NCBI GenBank assembly: GCA_947258385.1
Contig: CAMYII010000078.1
Span: 9,246-43,882 of the forward strand
Reading direction: 5' to 3'
Origin: Acidiferrobacterales bacterium
GTDB taxonomy: Bacteria; Pseudomonadota; Gammaproteobacteria; Acidiferrobacterales; SZUA-150
Length of the DNA stretch: 34,637 bases
This document shows positions 1 through 8,092 of the stretch, piece after piece; position 1 is the first letter of the stretch; each line of letters opens with the position of its first letter. The position numbers and the translations under genes were made by a program. Under the pieces are notes generated by a model, which made no database searches, was not told where the DNA came from, and was given only the letters and a program-made list of their open reading frames with translations.

Positions 1-553
1 CGAAGATCAGGCGCTCGGCGTTGCGCTGCTTTTGTTCCCGGAGCAGCTGCCGGCGGTGGGTCGCGTCGTAGGGATGGGCGATGTAGCCGATCTCGGCGAC
101 CGCGCCCAGTATCGCGCTCAGCTTGATGCGGTCAGGGTCCCAACGCACCCAGGCGCGCGCGCTCGCATAGTCGATCTGCACATCGAGCATCCCTGGCAGG
201 CGGCGCAGATGCTGTTCATTCAGCCACAGGCAGGCCGCGCAGCGGATGTTTTCCAGGATCAGCGCCGCCTCGAGGCCCCCCTCATGGCGCCGGACGAAAC
301 TGCGCTGGATCTCGGGGCGGTCATACAAGGCGAGCGCCGGGCCTGTGTCAGGCGGCGAGGCGGCCGGCGGGCCGGCGGCCCGCTCGCGGTGCCGGTAATA
401 GTCTTGCAGGCCGGCGTCGACGATGGCGCGGCACACGGCCTGACACCCCGGGCAGCAGAACGCGTAGCGGCGCCCCAGCACCGACGCTGTCCAGCGCCCG
501 CCCGCCGGCACCGGCAACTCACAGTGGAAGCACTGTTGCGCGGCACCGGGCAT
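1..553 (-). CDS. Heavy-metal (copper) P-type ATPase, FixI/CcoI-like, N-terminal part only
   Basis: The minus-strand frame opens at an ATG at 553 and runs off the left edge, giving about 184 residues. An in-frame TGA lies two codons upstream, so this ATG is the first possible start. The N-terminus has a Cys-rich metal-binding region (QCFHCELP near residues 7-14, then FCCPGCQAVC), as in FixI/CcoI ATPases. After it comes an HMA domain with the core ENIRCAACLWL and a linker leading towards the first membrane helix. The catalytic P-type domains lie outside the window. The gene starts 52 bp after the cytochrome c gene, on the same strand as the ba3 oxidase genes. A role in supplying copper to the oxidase is inferred from that position. 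The family is clear; the exact paralogue (CcoI or CopA) is not. Confidence 0.8.
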   Translation of the reverse strand, partial: MPGAAQQCFHCELPVPAGGRWTASVLGRRYAFCCPGCQAVCRAIVDAGLQDYYRHRERAAGPPAASPPDTGPALALYDRPEIQRSFVRRHEGGLEAALILENIRCAACLWLNEQHLRRLPGMLDVQIDYASARAWVRWDPDRIKLSAILGAVAEIGYIAHPYDATHRRQLLREQKQRNAERLIF

Positions 554-605
554 ACGTCAGCGCCGGGTCGCCCAGGACTGGCCGCGCGATAAGCGGACGA
601 CGGGC

Positions 606-1274
606 CTATTCACCCAGAGATTCATAATATTTGGCAAGTTGCGCGATCTCCTCCCCGGACAACGCCCGGGCGATGTTGCGCATGACCGAGTAGACATCAT
701 TCGCGCGCGTGCCGCGCTTGTAGGCCTGTAGCGTCTGCCCGAGGTGCGCGGCGTTCTGGCCCGCCAGCGCCGGGACCGCCACCGCCTGGCCCCGGCCGTT
801 CGCGGCGTGACAGGCGGCACAGGCCGGGATCAGCCGCTTGCCGTCCCCGCGGCGTACCAGGGTGGTGGCCGCGCCGAGGTCGTCGTCCGCGGGCTTGGCC
901 GGCGGCAACGGCTGGCTGGCATACCAGGCGGCGATGTCGGCCATGTCCTCCTCGTTCAGGGGCTGGGCGAACGCGGCCATCAGGGGGTTCACGCGTTTCT
1001 CGTCTTTGTAGTCGCGGAGCTGCTTGTACAGATAATCCGCGCGTTGCCCGGCCAGGCTGGGAAACGCCGCGTTCTCCGCGATTCCTTGGGCGCCGTGGCA
1101 GGATACGCAGCCTGCCGCCTTGTCCTTACCACGCGCCGGGTCGCCGCTGGCGATCAGACTGCGGATCTGGGGGGTGAAGGCCACCAGCGATGAGGGCGCG
1201 CCGGGCACCATGCCGGCGCCGAGCAGGAGTTGGACGCCGAGCACCATTACGATATAACGCTTCATGATCACCAC
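606..1274 (-). CDS. Di-heme cytochrome c, c4-like, exported
   Basis: This 222-residue protein has an N-terminal signal peptide (hydrophobic stretch MVLGVQLLLGAGMVPGAP). Two c-type heme sites, CVSCH and CAACH, sit in two repeated halves of about 90 residues, each followed by the Leu-Ala-Gly-Gln and Tyr-x-x-x-Leu pattern of cytochrome c4. Family knowledge places it in the periplasm, carrying electrons to a terminal oxidase. Its start overlaps the 3' end of the oxidase subunit I gene by 7 bp, which implies translational coupling and makes it the likely electron donor of this ba3 enzyme. Start MVIMKRY is used; MKRY three codons on is possible. Confidence 0.85.
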   Translation of the reverse strand: MVIMKRYIVMVLGVQLLLGAGMVPGAPSSLVAFTPQIRSLIASGDPARGKDKAAGCVSCHGAQGIAENAAFPSLAGQRADYLYKQLRDYKDEKRVNPLMAAFAQPLNEEDMADIAAWYASQPLPPAKPADDDLGAATTLVRRGDGKRLIPACAACHAANGRGQAVAVPALAGQNAAHLGQTLQAYKRGTRANDVYSVMRNIARALSGEEIAQLAKYYESLGE

Positions 1275-2893
1275 CCCCAGCTTGTCGCATCAAAGGTTTC
1301 TATGAAAAAGAACTGCAGCAGCGGCGCGCCGAAATCCACGATCATGTAGACCGCCAGGATCCAGTTCCACAGCGCGAAGCCGTTCAATGGCCCCGGCAGC
1401 TTGAGCACCGGATGCACCGGCTGCGCGTACTCGACCTCGCGGTGGCCCGCCGCCGCGCCCCGGCGATGGGTCATGAACAGGTTCCACACAAAGAGCGCGG
1501 CAGCGATCGTCATGATGACGCCGCCGAGCACCATGCCGTACTCGTAGGGGTCCCAGGCCTGCACCAGCGGCGTGTCATAGGGGATGGAGGCGATGCGCCG
1601 CGGCTGACCCATCAGACCGAGGGCGTGCCAGGGCAGCGTCAGCACCAGGATGCCGATGAACCACAGCCACAGCTGGGTGCGCGCCATGCGCTCGGAATAC
1701 AGCGTCTTGCCGGTCAGACTGGGCCAGAGGTAATAGGCGATGGCGAAATACATGATGACCGTGGTGCCGCCGAAGATGAGATGAAAATGACCGGGGACCC
1801 AGGCGGTGTTATGCACCATGGCGTTCATGGCATAGCTGGCATTGATCATGCCGCCGAAACCGCCGGCGGTCAGCAATAACAGCGCCAGCACCGCCGCCAA
1901 GACCATGGAATTGTTCCACGGCAGCGCCTTGAGCCAGCCAAACAGCCCCTTGCCGCCGCGCAGACGGGCGGCGAGCTCCAGCGAGGCGATCACGGTAAAT
2001 CCGGTGATGAGCGTCGGGATCGCCACCATGAAGGTGCCGAAGCCGTGCAGCAGCTTCCAGCCCGCGGCCTGGAACGGATCCATATAAAGATGGTGGAAGC
2101 CGATCGGCAGGCCGAAGATCAGCAGCATGATAAAGGCCACGCGCGCCATCTCATCGCTGAACAACCGCCCGCCCGCCGCCTTGGGCACGAACATGTATAA
2201 CGCGAGGTAGGCGGGGATCAGCCAGAAATAGACGATGGGATGCAGGGTCCAGGCGAACAGCGTGCGCGCCAGGCCCACATCGACGGTATCGACCCAGCCG
2301 AGCGACAGCGGGATGAGTTGAAACACGACCTCGACCGCCACGCCGATCAGCGTCCACAGCCACAGGATGGCATTGGTCGTGGTACCGAACATGGGCAAGG
2401 GCACCGGCTGGCCCGGGTTGTCCTTTTTCCACTGCCAGGTCATCACGATCATAATCACGATCCAGGCGATGGAACCCACGACCAGCAGGGCCGCGCCGAC
2501 GTAGAAGGTCCAGTGGGCCGTCATCGGCGGGTAGAAGGTATAGAGCACCGTGGCCTGGCCGGTAAACAGCGCATAGACCGCGAGCAGCACGCCGAGCATC
2601 ATGGTCCAGAAGCCGGCCCAGGCCAGCGGCGGATTCCACAGCGACCGCTCCAGGCTGGTGGCGGCGGTGTAATAACCGAAGCCGACAATGAAAAAGGTCG
2701 TGAACACGAAGGCCATGATCACGCCGTGGGCGGTCACGGAGAGATAGTAGCCTTCATCCCAGGTGAGCGCGGGGATCAGCTCGGCGCGCTCCAGCACCTG
2801 GTAGAAACCCAACACGGCCGCCAGCAGAAACACGGCAAAAGCGACCCACATATGGGTCAGCGCGAGCCCAACGGGCTTGGCATTGTTATTCAT
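1268..2893 (-). CDS. cbaA: ba3-type heme-copper oxidase subunit I
   Basis: This 541-residue polytopic protein is the catalytic subunit of a B-family (ba3) oxygen reductase in the inner membrane, which reduces O2 to water and pumps protons. Visible ligands: His56 (TAHGVIMAF) and His371 for the low-spin heme; His218 with Tyr222 (WTLHPIVYFW), which form the His-Tyr cofactor; His267/His268 (GFHHLY) for CuB; and His369 (PGHFH) for the high-spin heme. About 13 hydrophobic helices can be traced, the normal length for the family. It lies 20 bp after subunit II and overlaps the cytochrome c gene. The pattern is ba3, not the aa3 or cbb3 type. Confidence 0.93.
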   Translation of the reverse strand: MNNNAKPVGLALTHMWVAFAVFLLAAVLGFYQVLERAELIPALTWDEGYYLSVTAHGVIMAFVFTTFFIVGFGYYTAATSLERSLWNPPLAWAGFWTMMLGVLLAVYALFTGQATVLYTFYPPMTAHWTFYVGAALLVVGSIAWIVIMIVMTWQWKKDNPGQPVPLPMFGTTTNAILWLWTLIGVAVEVVFQLIPLSLGWVDTVDVGLARTLFAWTLHPIVYFWLIPAYLALYMFVPKAAGGRLFSDEMARVAFIMLLIFGLPIGFHHLYMDPFQAAGWKLLHGFGTFMVAIPTLITGFTVIASLELAARLRGGKGLFGWLKALPWNNSMVLAAVLALLLLTAGGFGGMINASYAMNAMVHNTAWVPGHFHLIFGGTTVIMYFAIAYYLWPSLTGKTLYSERMARTQLWLWFIGILVLTLPWHALGLMGQPRRIASIPYDTPLVQAWDPYEYGMVLGGVIMTIAAALFVWNLFMTHRRGAAAGHREVEYAQPVHPVLKLPGPLNGFALWNWILAVYMIVDFGAPLLQFFFIETFDATSWGW

Positions 2894-2913
2894 CTATTAT
2901 GGCCCCCTGCTGG

Positions 2914-3408
2914 TCAGTTCGTGGTGGTGTCGGGAGTCACGGTGACGCGGCTCCACATGTAATGGTGTCCCAGACCGCAATATTCATTGCAGAACAACGG
3001 GTATTCGCCCGGTTTGGGTATGGTGGTGTTGACCTCTGAGACGAACCCCGGGATCACCATGGTGGCGAGATTGGTCTCGGGTATGTGCAGCCCGTGTACC
3101 ACATCGAGTGAGGCGATGCGAAACCGGATCGGCGTGTTGGCGGGGACCTCGATGCGTTGCGGATAAAATCCATAACGCGCCGCGACCATGGTGACCGTCA
3201 CCGAACCGTCAGCACGGGTCTTGACCCCAAGGTTGTCTTCGGCGAACTCCTTGCTCAGATGCAGGCTCGCCGAATCGATGGTCTCCACATTGCTCGGTGG
3301 ATGAATGCTGTTGGCAAACGCCGTGTACAAGATGGAGCCCAGCATCACCACTATCAACAAGCCAACAATATAGACCCAGGTCTTCTCCCAAGGATCGATG
3401 TGTATCAT
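2914..3408 (-). CDS. cbaB: ba3-type heme-copper oxidase subunit II (CuA)
   Basis: This 164-residue protein has one N-terminal membrane helix (about residues 11-32) followed by a periplasmic cupredoxin domain. All CuA ligands are present with the spacing of the Thermus ba3 enzyme: His105, Cys140, Glu142, Cys144, His148 and Met151 (CNEYCGLGHHYM). It accepts electrons from cytochrome c and passes them to subunit I. A GAGGTG ribosome binding site precedes the ATG at 3408. It lies 9 bp after the tiny subunit gene and 20 bp before subunit I, in one operon. Confidence 0.93.
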   Translation of the reverse strand: MIHIDPWEKTWVYIVGLLIVVMLGSILYTAFANSIHPPSNVETIDSASLHLSKEFAEDNLGVKTRADGSVTVTMVAARYGFYPQRIEVPANTPIRFRIASLDVVHGLHIPETNLATMVIPGFVSEVNTTIPKPGEYPLFCNEYCGLGHHYMWSRVTVTPDTTTN

Positions 3409-3417
3409 GACCGCACC

Positions 3418-3570
3418 TCAATTCACCGGACCGTGGGCCAGGAAACGGCCAAAATACAAAAATAACCAGGTGACGATGAAGATCGCGGCGTAGACCAGAA
3501 TAACCGCCAGGGTTCCCTTGGGAGGGCTTTCCAGTATTTTCTGCTGTTCTTCTTCGCTGAGCTGCTGCAT
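3418..3570 (-). CDS. Small single-helix subunit of the ba3 oxidase (subunit IIa-like)
   Basis: This 50-residue protein begins MQQLSEEEQQKILES. One transmembrane helix (GTLAVILVYAAIFIVTWLFLYF) follows, and then a short tail. A longer open frame reaches 3675, but the ATG at 3570 has a strong GGAGG site four bases upstream and the extra N-terminus looks non-coding. Position and topology match the tiny subunit IIa of ba3 oxidases, which packs against subunits I and II. It is the first gene of the oxidase operon. The sequence alone shows only a small membrane peptide; the assignment rests mainly on context. Confidence 0.75.
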   Translation of the reverse strand: MQQLSEEEQQKILESPPKGTLAVILVYAAIFIVTWLFLYFGRFLAHGPVN

Positions 3571-4009
3571 GGCACTCCTCCATTTACCTTGTTTTGTTGA
3601 GAGTATAAGGCGCGCGGGCCTCCCTACCCTGCCGCTGCCGTCAACGCCTGCACTGTACCGCACCCGATGCCGCAAGCAGGTTCAAACCGGCATGTTGCGC
3701 CGCCTGGGCGATTCTGCCAAAGGCCCAGCAAGCCTGACAAGCCGGAACTGCCCAAATGGCAGATTAATATTATCGAGTTTAAGAAAACGCTTACCAGGAA
3801 TGTGTTTGAATTCCGCGAAACCGGTTGGCCGACCGTTGATCACGGCAGCCGATAAGCAAAAGCTAATTCTAACGGACGTTGTGTTGTTGCACCACACTGT
3901 CCGTCTCCGCCAACGGGCACGGAACATTTCTTTGCAAAGCCAATCAAAATTAACTCCACGTTCGGTCGCCCCGCGAGGCGGCCGGCAACACTAGGAAAAG
4001 GAGGACCCA
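3571..4009. promoter_or_regulatory. Divergent intergenic region between the oxidase operon and a secreted protein
   Basis: This 439-bp region must hold the promoters of the minus-strand oxidase operon and the plus-strand gene at 4010. No convincing -35/-10 pair stands out. There is an imperfect hairpin at 3872-3904 (ACGGAC and GTCCGT arms, with an inner TTGTG/CACAC pairing), about 105 bp upstream of the plus-strand start. The open frames crossing the region have no ribosome binding sites or protein-like composition. Confidence 0.45.
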
Positions 4010-4582
4010 ATGTTGAAAAGCAACTTCCTGCGTCGTCATCTGATAGTGATGGCAATCGCCGCTGTATCGATGCCCGCCGGCGGCCATGCAGCGGCGCAAG
4101 ACAACGACGTCGCGTTTGTCCACGGCATCAAGCTGAAAGTCGACGGCAAGGATTATTACCTGGCCGGCGCGCCGGATGGGCCCGACGGCGCCACCGATAT
4201 CCCGGGGCATTACTGGGTGCAGGTGGCTAAGAACAGGATCCTCGGCAAACACTTCAATACCGGTCCCTTCGGCGCGGAGAAATGGTGGGCATCCGATGCG
4301 ACGGACGGTGCGTTGCTCTACACCGTGATAGGCGTCATCGACACCTGGTCGGAGGTCAAGGCAACCGGGTTCTATAACAAAGGATTTGTCCATTACCACG
4401 AGCTCGTCGCGGTAGACGATGGATCGCTTCACCCGGCCAAAGTCGTCTGGCTCCGCCACGCCGCGACGAGCTGGTTCACCCTGGATGGCGGCCCGCATCC
4501 TGAAGACGCGCACATGGTTTTTCCGGGCGTTGACTTTGAATTTATCCCCAACTGGATGATGCCCTACGACCCGACGCTGTAA
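4010..4582 (+). CDS. Exported protein of unknown function
   Basis: This 190-residue protein has a clear signal peptide: RRH basic start, hydrophobic LIVMAIAAVSMPAG, and a cleavage site near HAAAQD. The ATG follows a strong AAAGGAGG site. The mature part is about 165 residues, rich in Trp, Tyr and His, with stretches such as HYWVQVAKNRILGKHFNTG, EKWWASD and NWMMPYD near the C-terminus. It has no Cys and no second membrane helix, so it is probably soluble and periplasmic. I do not recognise the family. It diverges from the ba3 oxidase operon and is followed by an intrinsic terminator, so it looks monocistronic. Confidence 0.8.
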   Translation: MLKSNFLRRHLIVMAIAAVSMPAGGHAAAQDNDVAFVHGIKLKVDGKDYYLAGAPDGPDGATDIPGHYWVQVAKNRILGKHFNTGPFGAEKWWASDATDGALLYTVIGVIDTWSEVKATGFYNKGFVHYHELVAVDDGSLHPAKVVWLRHAATSWFTLDGGPHPEDAHMVFPGVDFEFIPNWMMPYDPTL

Positions 4583-4617
4583 CAGCCCGTCAAGACAGGC
4601 GGACAATCGATCCAAAA

Positions 4618-4676
4618 GGGGCAAGCGGTGGCCACGGCTGCATCGGTCTTCACCGCCTGCCCCTTCGCCTTTTTTG
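4618..4676 (+). terminator. Rho-independent terminator of the exported-protein gene
   Basis: A 13-bp stem with one mismatch (GGGGCAAGCGGTG at 4618-4630 against CACCGCCTGCCCC at 4651-4663) starts 36 bp after the stop codon. A T6 run follows near 4670-4675. Confidence 0.75.
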
Positions 4677-5132
4677 GATTTATCCAAGCCCTTTCCCCGC
4701 TGCCCAAAGTCACATTCCCGTTTCCCAACGGCAAATCATGGATAACGTTCGCGCAGATGACCATGACCTGGCGGTCTCGTTGATCATCACCCTGGATGAT
4801 GTGATCACAGTCACCAAACCTCAGGCACCTGCTTAGGGTATCGGTTGGATGGAACTGCCCCGGCAGGCATTGGCGGACACGCCGGTGTTACGCTCGTTAA
4901 AGGTATTGTGTCAAAACAGATGTCGCAACGTGACCTTCAGAGACTCAAATTGCGACGGTCGGAAATAAGAAACCCGCGGACCGACCGGCGCGCTCCTTGC
5001 GCCGTCGACCCACGGGTTTAAGACTAAAGCCACTTCACCGTCGCACAAACATCTAATTGCTGCGTCCTGCGGATCCCTTCTGTTCTGATGATAATGCTTC
5101 CCTGCGTCCCTGAGGTGTTACGAGGTGCGCTA
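4677..5132. other. Intergenic stretch without a recognisable gene
   Basis: About 455 bp between the terminator and the PhnD-like gene. A 32-codon frame beginning with ATG at 4738 has no ribosome binding site and no recognisable product. I see no RNA gene here. Confidence 0.4.
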
Positions 5133-5183
5133 AGTCCCTTTAACTAAGTCCTTTTATTACGTCCCTTAAGCGATGTCCCTTTA
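5133..5183. repeat. Short tandem-like direct repeats GTCCCTTTAA
   Basis: Four variants of GTCCC(T)TTAA occur at about 13-15 bp spacing (starting near 5134, 5149, 5161 and 5174). The last one runs into the TAA stop of the minus-strand PhnD-like gene. Related GCGTCCCTGAGG text lies just upstream at 5104. The function is unknown. Confidence 0.5.
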
Positions 5184-6101
5184 ATAGTATCCCCATTCAT
5201 TCGCCAGGAAGTTCGACACCCCGACGTATTCGTCGTTGGTCGCCATGGCGAAGGCATCGCCTACCGCGTACGTCTTCCTTAGGTTTTCCGTTGGGAGCGC
5301 GGCATCGGCGGCCGTCAGCGCCTCGGCGATTTTCCGCTGGTCTTCGGGCGTTACCCTGGGACCGGCCGAAAATGCCTGATTCGGCAGCGCGTTTGCCTTG
5401 AATAACACTCTCGCGTGGGCACCGGTCGGGTCGTACTTCTTGAGATTTGCGAGGGGCACCGCGGCACTTTGACATTTACCCTGGATGAGACCCTGGTAAA
5501 TGTTCTTCCAGCCCTTGGTGTTACGGATGACGGGCTGCCGGGATGGGTTGGAAAACTGCCCCAGCAATGTCAGCGTCCCCAGGTTCGGCGGTGCATGAGC
5601 ACAGAACGTGCGCCCGGCTAATTCACTTACCTGTGTAAAGCGGTCGTCATCCTTACGCACGATAACCACAAAAAAGAACTCGCCGGGTATTTTGGCGAGT
5701 ATATTGTGGTTCAATTTCTCCATTCTGTAGCTGTTAAAATGCGGACCGTCGAAGACGATGTCGTACTCACCGCTGGTCATCGCGGTTCGATACACGCCCC
5801 ACGTCCCAGGGTGCTGGTAGACGACCTCTTTCCCAAGTACTTTGGTCAAGTACTCCGCGACAGGCCCGTATTTTTGCTGGCCGGCTTCGGCCGTTTCCCG
5901 GGGAGGTGCTGAAAAAATATAGGTATCGCCCGCTGACAGGGCGGCCCCGGGGGTTGGAAGGACATCCGTGGTTTGATAACTGACTTTCTTTAAGCCCTGA
6001 TTGTCAGTACTGCTTTCGTTTATGGGATCAGCAGCTGCGATTGAAATTGACAAAAGCAACAGTATCGCAGGCGCTGAACGACATCCTTTTATCCTTGCCA
6101 T
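5181..6101 (-). CDS. PhnD-like periplasmic substrate-binding protein (phosphate/phosphonate type)
   Basis: The start at 6101 gives about 306 residues with a signal peptide (MARIKGCRSAPAILLLLSIS, cleavage near IAAADP). An AAAGGAG site lies 8 bp upstream, so this start is preferred over the longer frame to 6155. The mature protein has the PhnD/PtxB-type fold pattern: YIFSAPPRETAEAGQQKYGPV near the N-terminus, YDIVFDGPHFNSYRM, a hinge RTFCAHAPPNLGT, and a Gly-rich region with NLKKYDP. Such proteins deliver phosphonate, phosphite or phosphate-like ligands to ABC transporters. No permease or ATPase gene is adjacent, so it may instead act in sensing or serve a transporter encoded elsewhere. The ligand is unknown. 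Confidence 0.75.
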   Translation of the reverse strand: MARIKGCRSAPAILLLLSISIAAADPINESSTDNQGLKKVSYQTTDVLPTPGAALSAGDTYIFSAPPRETAEAGQQKYGPVAEYLTKVLGKEVVYQHPGTWGVYRTAMTSGEYDIVFDGPHFNSYRMEKLNHNILAKIPGEFFFVVIVRKDDDRFTQVSELAGRTFCAHAPPNLGTLTLLGQFSNPSRQPVIRNTKGWKNIYQGLIQGKCQSAAVPLANLKKYDPTGAHARVLFKANALPNQAFSAGPRVTPEDQRKIAEALTAADAALPTENLRKTYAVGDAFAMATNDEYVGVSNFLANEWGYY

Positions 6102-6509
6102 TGGGTATGCTCCTTTCGATCCGTGCATTTGTTTATAGAAAACTACCCCATTCAATAAGTTAGACTATGCCTCGAGACTATGCTCCCGAGGCTGCCATTA
6201 AAACCGACAGACGGTAGTTTTTTCAGTATTAACGGTATCACTGGCTATTGCCATCAAATTTGATTTCCTGGTATAAGCGCCACGCCCTGCACTAGTCGCG
6301 GGAATGACTCTTAATTTAAACCTTGCGGACGGCGCTGTCGGGGTCGCGACCGCAGCTCGTCCCACCCGATTCCTCGAGCCAGCATTGCTGGACCCACACC
6401 TACGGCAACGCACAAACGACATACCTATCGACACACACAAGCGCCCGCGCGAGACCGTTGTCACCCAAACAGATGGGCTCGAGCTCAATCATTTTTGTGA
6501 TACGAGCAC
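6102..6509. other. Divergent intergenic region; possible lost 5' end of the barrel gene
   Basis: About 400 bp between the minus-strand PhnD-like gene and the plus-strand barrel gene. The open frames here do not resemble proteins. The barrel gene lacks its expected signal peptide, so remnants of its original 5' end may lie here, but I could not trace them. Confidence 0.35.
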
Positions 6510-7271
6510 GTGTCGGTATCCGCGTTACGCCAGCCGCTTCGCCATGAAATACTGATCAAGCCCGACACCGCGGTACCGCTTTGTTTGTTCCTTGACGACC
6601 CTGAATCCCATCTTAATGTGGAAGAATTCCTGGGTCTGGACTCAGCGAATACGGCATTCAGAATAGATGCCGGGTTCCGCTTCGGCAAACGTCGCCGGCA
6701 CGGCATGGATTTCAGCTGGTTCGGCTTCGATCGTGATTCCGTAAACACGTTGGATGAAACCATAGACCTGCCCCTGGAATTGGGCGGCGGCACCATTAGT
6801 GCCGGTGCGACTGTCAGCAGTATTTTTGACTTCGATATCTACAGCTTGAAATATCGCTACTCATATTTCCTCGATGATCGGATTGACCTGAACCTCGGGG
6901 GCGGCTTGTATGTCATGCCGATCAGATTCGGTGTCCGCGAGCTCAATAAGGAGGGTATCGCGGAAGATATTACGGCACCGCTGTCCGTGATCAGTTTGGG
7001 CTTCGACCTGGCGATCGCACCGAAGTGGCACCTCATGCAAAGCCTTGACATGATGTACCTGAAGCTTGGGGATTTCGAGGGCCGCATTGCCAATACAAGA
7101 CTCGGACTGGAATACCGGGGCTGGAAAAATGTCGCCGTTGGAGCCGGGCTCGACGGTATATTGGTCAAGATCGACGCCGAAGACCAAACCGATTATCCCG
7201 GCATCGACTTCATCAGATCGGTCAAATTTTCCTACTTTGGCGTTCAGACGTATATCAAGTTTTACGACTAG
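6510..7271 (+). CDS. Outer-membrane beta-barrel-like protein, N-terminus apparently truncated
   Basis: This 253-residue frame has alternating amphipathic strands typical of small outer-membrane barrels: AFRIDAGFRFGKRRRHGMDFSW, IYSLKYRYSYFLDDRIDLNLG and NTRLGLEYRGWKNVAVGAGL. The segment LNVEEFLGLDSANTAFRID resembles the first strands of this barrel family. The residues before it have no signal peptide, which such a protein needs to reach the outer membrane. The first 30 residues therefore look like a chance extension. No good ribosome binding site precedes 6510. The C-terminus ends YIKFYD instead of the usual terminal Phe, and the stop codon lies in an inserted element. The gene may be non-functional at both ends. 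Confidence 0.6.
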   Translation: MSVSALRQPLRHEILIKPDTAVPLCLFLDDPESHLNVEEFLGLDSANTAFRIDAGFRFGKRRRHGMDFSWFGFDRDSVNTLDETIDLPLELGGGTISAGATVSSIFDFDIYSLKYRYSYFLDDRIDLNLGGGLYVMPIRFGVRELNKEGIAEDITAPLSVISLGFDLAIAPKWHLMQSLDMMYLKLGDFEGRIANTRLGLEYRGWKNVAVGAGLDGILVKIDAEDQTDYPGIDFIRSVKFSYFGVQTYIKFYD

Positions 7272-7467
7272 AACCTATCTCAAAATACCTTCCGTCCCCT
7301 GGTGCTGTGGAATATACGCAGAGGTCGCGGAGGCGCAAAGTACGCGAAGAAAGCAAAAACGTTTTATTTTGAAGTATCCTTTGTGTCCTCTGCGCCTTGG
7401 CGTTCTTTGCGTTGCTTCCAGGGCGTGAAGGGTTGCTGAGCAATTCTGATTTTGAGACATGTTCTAG
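7268..7467. mobile_element. 200-bp MITE-like element with terminal inverted repeats
   Basis: The ends are 19-bp inverted repeats with 17 matches: CTAGAACCTATCTCAAAAT at 7268-7286 and its complement at 7449-7467. The interior contains a second imperfect palindrome built from CGCAGAGG and CGCAAAG words on the left and their complements (CCTCTGCG, CTTTGCG) on the right. It encodes no protein. The left end overlaps the stop codon of the barrel gene, and CTAG at both tips could be a 4-bp target duplication. Similar CGCAGAGG/CGCAAAG palindromes are common intergenic repeats in environmental bacteria. Confidence 0.65.
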
Positions 7468-7533
7468 ACTGTTTGCTGCCTGACTTCACCGGCTGACGGC
7501 CGCTGAACAGCGGCGACGGAACCGCGCCCCCGT

Positions 7534-8082
7534 CTATTTGATCGGGTGAAACGTAAAGGTCTGCCCGCCGATTGCCGCCTCGTACATCAAACCGCCCTTG
7601 GCCATGGTAAACACGGCCGCCCCTTGCTCGTACGCGGCATCCACGGACGCGCCCGCGGTGACCGCGACCGCCGACGCCTGCGCCGAGAATTCCAACCGGT
7701 TGCTCTTGAAGCGATCTATCGCCTTCCGGTTTTGGAAAAAAATGATTTCGCTGTAGGCCTGGCCTCCCAGCTGGAAGCCATAGCTCACTTGCGTCAGTTG
7801 CACCGTCCCGATCATCCGCCCTTTCTCGTAGACCCTTCCTTTGCCGTAGGCCCCGCCGATGCCCATCGCCCCCTTGCCGACGGTTGGAAACACCGCATAC
7901 CCATAGGCATTGTTGAAGAAGGTTTTCATACCGGGATCCCGTTGCTTGAACGCGGCGATCGTCTCGGCCACCTTTTCTTGCTCTCTCTCCGGTTTCTCGG
8001 GATCCCATCCGGCGCACGAGGAAACATTTGGCACGGCTGCAAGACAGATCATTACAAGCGTCAATCTCAGTGGGCTTCTCAT
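7534..8082 (-). CDS. SYLF/YSC84-domain lipoprotein
   Basis: From the ATG at 8082 this is a 182-residue protein with a lipoprotein signal (hydrophobic LRLTLVMICLAAVPN, lipobox VSSC). The start is chosen for that signal and a GGAGG site just upstream; the frame itself opens at 8136. The body matches the SYLF (YSC84) domain: MKTFFNNAYGYAVFPTVGKG, the Gly-rich GIGGAYGKGRVYEKG, QLGGQAYSEIIFFQN and a C-terminal GGLMYEAAIGGQTFTF. These domains bind lipids in eukaryotes; the bacterial role is largely uncharacterised. It probably sits in an envelope membrane facing the periplasm. It is monocistronic in appearance. Confidence 0.85.
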   Translation of the reverse strand: MRSPLRLTLVMICLAAVPNVSSCAGWDPEKPEREQEKVAETIAAFKQRDPGMKTFFNNAYGYAVFPTVGKGAMGIGGAYGKGRVYEKGRMIGTVQLTQVSYGFQLGGQAYSEIIFFQNRKAIDRFKSNRLEFSAQASAVAVTAGASVDAAYEQGAAVFTMAKGGLMYEAAIGGQTFTFHPIK

Positions 8083-8092
8083 ACTCCCTCCG

